Positions 62,174 through 64,000 of a DNA stretch of 64,000 bases are shown in pieces. The stretch lies in NCBI GenBank assembly GCA_038330085.1, contig JBBQNP010000007.1, positions 1 through 64,000 on the forward strand, in the 5' to 3' direction. A model generated the notes under the pieces. The model did no database searches. It saw only the letters and a list, made by a program, of their open reading frames with translations, and had not been told where the DNA came from. Position 1 is the stretch's first letter; every line of letters begins with the position of its first letter. The translations under genes and the position numbers were made by a program. This DNA is from JAEUIA01 sp038330085 (GTDB lineage Bacteria > Planctomycetota > UBA1135 > GCA-002686595).

Positions 62174-63864
62174 CGCGACAACGACTCCGGCAGGTTGCGA
62201 CCGAGCGCGACGAGCTCGAGCGGCTCGCCCTTCGACAGGTTGAAGCCCTGCGCCGAAGCGATCTCGGTCCAGCGCGATGCCGGCAATACGTCGCGCAACG
62301 CGTCGAGACGCTCGCGCGGGATCACGAGGACGCCCGGCGTGTCGGCATTCGCGTACGCGCGCAACGCGTCTTCGTCGGCCAGATCCTGGATCGGCGGGCG
62401 GTCGAGGTAGAAGTCGAGGCTGGGCTCGACGAACTTGAAGCGCGCGACGGGAACGCTGACGCCCGTGTGCTCGCGGATTGCCGCCGCGATCTCGGGCGCG
62501 ACCTTCGTGTGCTCGACGACGGGCAACAAGAGCGTCGCTGTCGCCAACCAGAACACCGCCAAACCGCCGACGAGCACGTACGCACTGCGTCGATAGCGAC
62601 CACGAACATGGTCGACGATGGCGAGCGTGAACGTGGTCGCCAACAGGACGGTCAGCACGATCCCACCGGTACGAACGCCCTCGAGCTTTATGAAGAACGG
62701 CGCGACCGCGAAGCCGGCGACGAGCACGAACGCGACGAACGTGAAGTACCACGCGCCGTGACGAAGCATGAGCCGGCCGGTCGAGTCCAGCTCACCGCGC
62801 TCGGCGAGCGTGACGACCGCCGCGCACGCGATCGCGAGACCGGGCCACATCGGGAGCACGTAGTGGGGGAGCTTCGTCGACACGACCGTCATCAACAAGA
62901 AGCACGGCACGATCCACGCGACGACGATGGTGTTCGACTTTCGGTCGCCGAGCTTCCCACGGCAGAACATCGAAAGCGCCGGCGGAAGGAACAGGAAGCC
63001 CGGCAAGAATCCGACGACGATGACGGGCAGGTAGTACGGCAACGAGGCGAACCATCGGCCGCCGTGGCTCTCGAGTGGGGTCGCGATGCGCTCGAGCACG
63101 TCGTGTCCGAGGCCGCGTCGCAGGAACTCGCCGCCGGTCGCGCTATCGGCGGGGATGCCCCAAGCGAGGAATGCGCCGATCGCAATGAGCGATGCGATCG
63201 TGGTGCCGACGACGAAACGCTTGTCGAGCGCGCGCTCCTTGCGCAACAGCCACATCGCGAGTGCCGCGGAGAGCAACGGCACGCCGAGGCCGACCGGTCC
63301 CTTCGCCAGCAATCCGCCCGCGAGCGCGACCGACATCCAGACTGCATGCGTGATTCGGAAGCCGTCGGTGATCGAGAACGCGAGGCTCGTCAGCGCGCCC
63401 GTGATGCACAAGAGCAGGAGTGCGTCGGTGGTCGCGAAGGTCCCCTCGAACAACGTGAGCGGCGCGATGCCAAGAAAGAGCATTGCGAGCCATCCGGTGC
63501 GTGCGCCGAAGAGCCTGCGCGCGACGAAGAACGCGAGAAATGCCGACGCTGACAGGAATACGGGGGACCACGCACGCGCGCTCCATGCCGAAGCGCCGAA
63601 CCAATTCATCGGGAGCGTCATCAGCCAGTAGACGAGGATCGGCTTGTCCGGGCGCAGCGTTCCGTTGAACGTCGGATAGAGCCAGTTGCCGCTGTGCAGC
63701 ATTTCGACGGTCGCTTGCGCAAAGCGCGGCTCGTCACGATCGAAGAGCGTCGAACCGGACGCGATGAACCACCCGAGCAAGCAGATCGCGAGCGCGATGA
63801 GCAACGCGATGCGCGTCGATCGCGCGCGTTCGCCGTCCGTGCGAGTTGCGAGTGTGTCGGACAT
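62170..63864 (-). CDS. GT39 (ArnT-like) lipid-linked glycosyltransferase
   Basis: 564 residues from ATG 63864 (MSDTLATRTDG; six codons of upstream frame possible). About twelve transmembrane helices. The first periplasmic loop has FDRDEPRFAQATVEML, the DE pair of GT-C/GT39 enzymes, and RPDKPILVYWL. Later LAKGPVGLGVPLL and FLPGFLFLPPAL are common to ArnT-type enzymes. The C-terminal soluble 110 residues are alpha/beta. ArnT-family enzymes move a sugar from polyprenyl phosphate to lipid A or proteins. The target here is unknown. It is the first gene of the long minus-strand block; nothing is seen in the 136 bp beyond it. Confidence 0.9.
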   Translation of the reverse strand: MSDTLATRTDGERARSTRIALLIALAICLLGWFIASGSTLFDRDEPRFAQATVEMLHSGNWLYPTFNGTLRPDKPILVYWLMTLPMNWFGASAWSARAWSPVFLSASAFLAFFVARRLFGARTGWLAMLFLGIAPLTLFEGTFATTDALLLLCITGALTSLAFSITDGFRITHAVWMSVALAGGLLAKGPVGLGVPLLSAALAMWLLRKERALDKRFVVGTTIASLIAIGAFLAWGIPADSATGGEFLRRGLGHDVLERIATPLESHGGRWFASLPYYLPVIVVGFLPGFLFLPPALSMFCRGKLGDRKSNTIVVAWIVPCFLLMTVVSTKLPHYVLPMWPGLAIACAAVVTLAERGELDSTGRLMLRHGAWYFTFVAFVLVAGFAVAPFFIKLEGVRTGGIVLTVLLATTFTLAIVDHVRGRYRRSAYVLVGGLAVFWLATATLLLPVVEHTKVAPEIAAAIREHTGVSVPVARFKFVEPSLDFYLDRPPIQDLADEDALRAYANADTPGVLVIPRERLDALRDVLPASRWTEIASAQGFNLSKGEPLELVALGRNLPESLSR

Positions 63865-64000
63865 GGTCGGCGCAGATTGCACGCGGATCGGGGCTGCTTC
63901 TCAAGCGTGACGTGGACGGTTGACGCACGCGCAGTCCAAGCACCGCGATTTGTCTGCCCAATCAAAGCACGCGGCTCGACGGCTCAACTGCTCGCCGCGA

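Overview
The window is a GC-rich (about 65 percent or more), tightly packed stretch of chromosome that looks planctomycetal. The grounds are GTG starts with weak Shine-Dalgarno sites, Tat-exported Gfo/Idh/MocA oxidoreductases, a 3-keto-glycoside hydrolase (DUF1080) lipoprotein, a ThuA-cytochrome c fusion, a Ser/Thr kinase with TolB-like and TPR domains, and secreted proteins ending in a Cys-rich GTPFCPGDG-type module. No rRNA, tRNA, CRISPR array, IS element or prophage was seen.

Layout. 1-4648: a DUF1080 lipoprotein (cut by the left edge) diverges from a four-gene operon with overlapping starts and stops: TIM-barrel sugar isomerase, Gfo/Idh/MocA dehydrogenase, nucleotide-sugar dehydrogenase and NAD-dependent epimerase. 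4736-10451 (minus): a Tat-exported oxidoreductase, a polytopic membrane protein, and a GT2 glycosyltransferase fused to a paralogue of that membrane protein. 10559-14431: a formylglycine-generating-enzyme-type lipoprotein whose 5' end overlaps a divergent apbE, an ECF-type sigma factor and a dienelactone hydrolase. 14469-16058: a lower-GC three-gene island with a stand-alone colicin E3-type ribonuclease domain, a small acidic partner and an ImmA/IrrE-type Zn peptidase; this is the best candidate for an undescribed system. 16086-25985: typA, an exonuclease-WYL fusion, small membrane or secreted proteins, a MerR/DUF433 plus PIN toxin-antitoxin pair, and the kinase. 26181-33341: a TlpA-like thioredoxin and three tandem paralogous secreted proteins. 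33606-43865: a TPR/beta-propeller protein, a 1,214-residue flavoprotein resembling a single-chain Nfn, a P450, an orphan OmpR-type regulator, a glutaredoxin and ThuA-cytochrome c.

43846-63864 is one continuous minus-strand block: GT39 transferase, geranylgeranyl-reductase-like flavoprotein, VIT-family transporter, a tandem array of six membrane-anchored paralogues of 640-740 residues built from carboxypeptidase-regulatory-like repeats, then an EgtB/SenA-type sulfoxide synthase beside an ATP-grasp ligase.

A second theme is a family of palindromes built on GGTGCC(T/A)GGCACC. Two copies are large nested inverted repeats of about 160-176 bp, each placed between convergent genes; a 13-bp copy and partial copies lie in other intergenic gaps. 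Functions come from motifs read by eye and remembered family patterns, with no database search.
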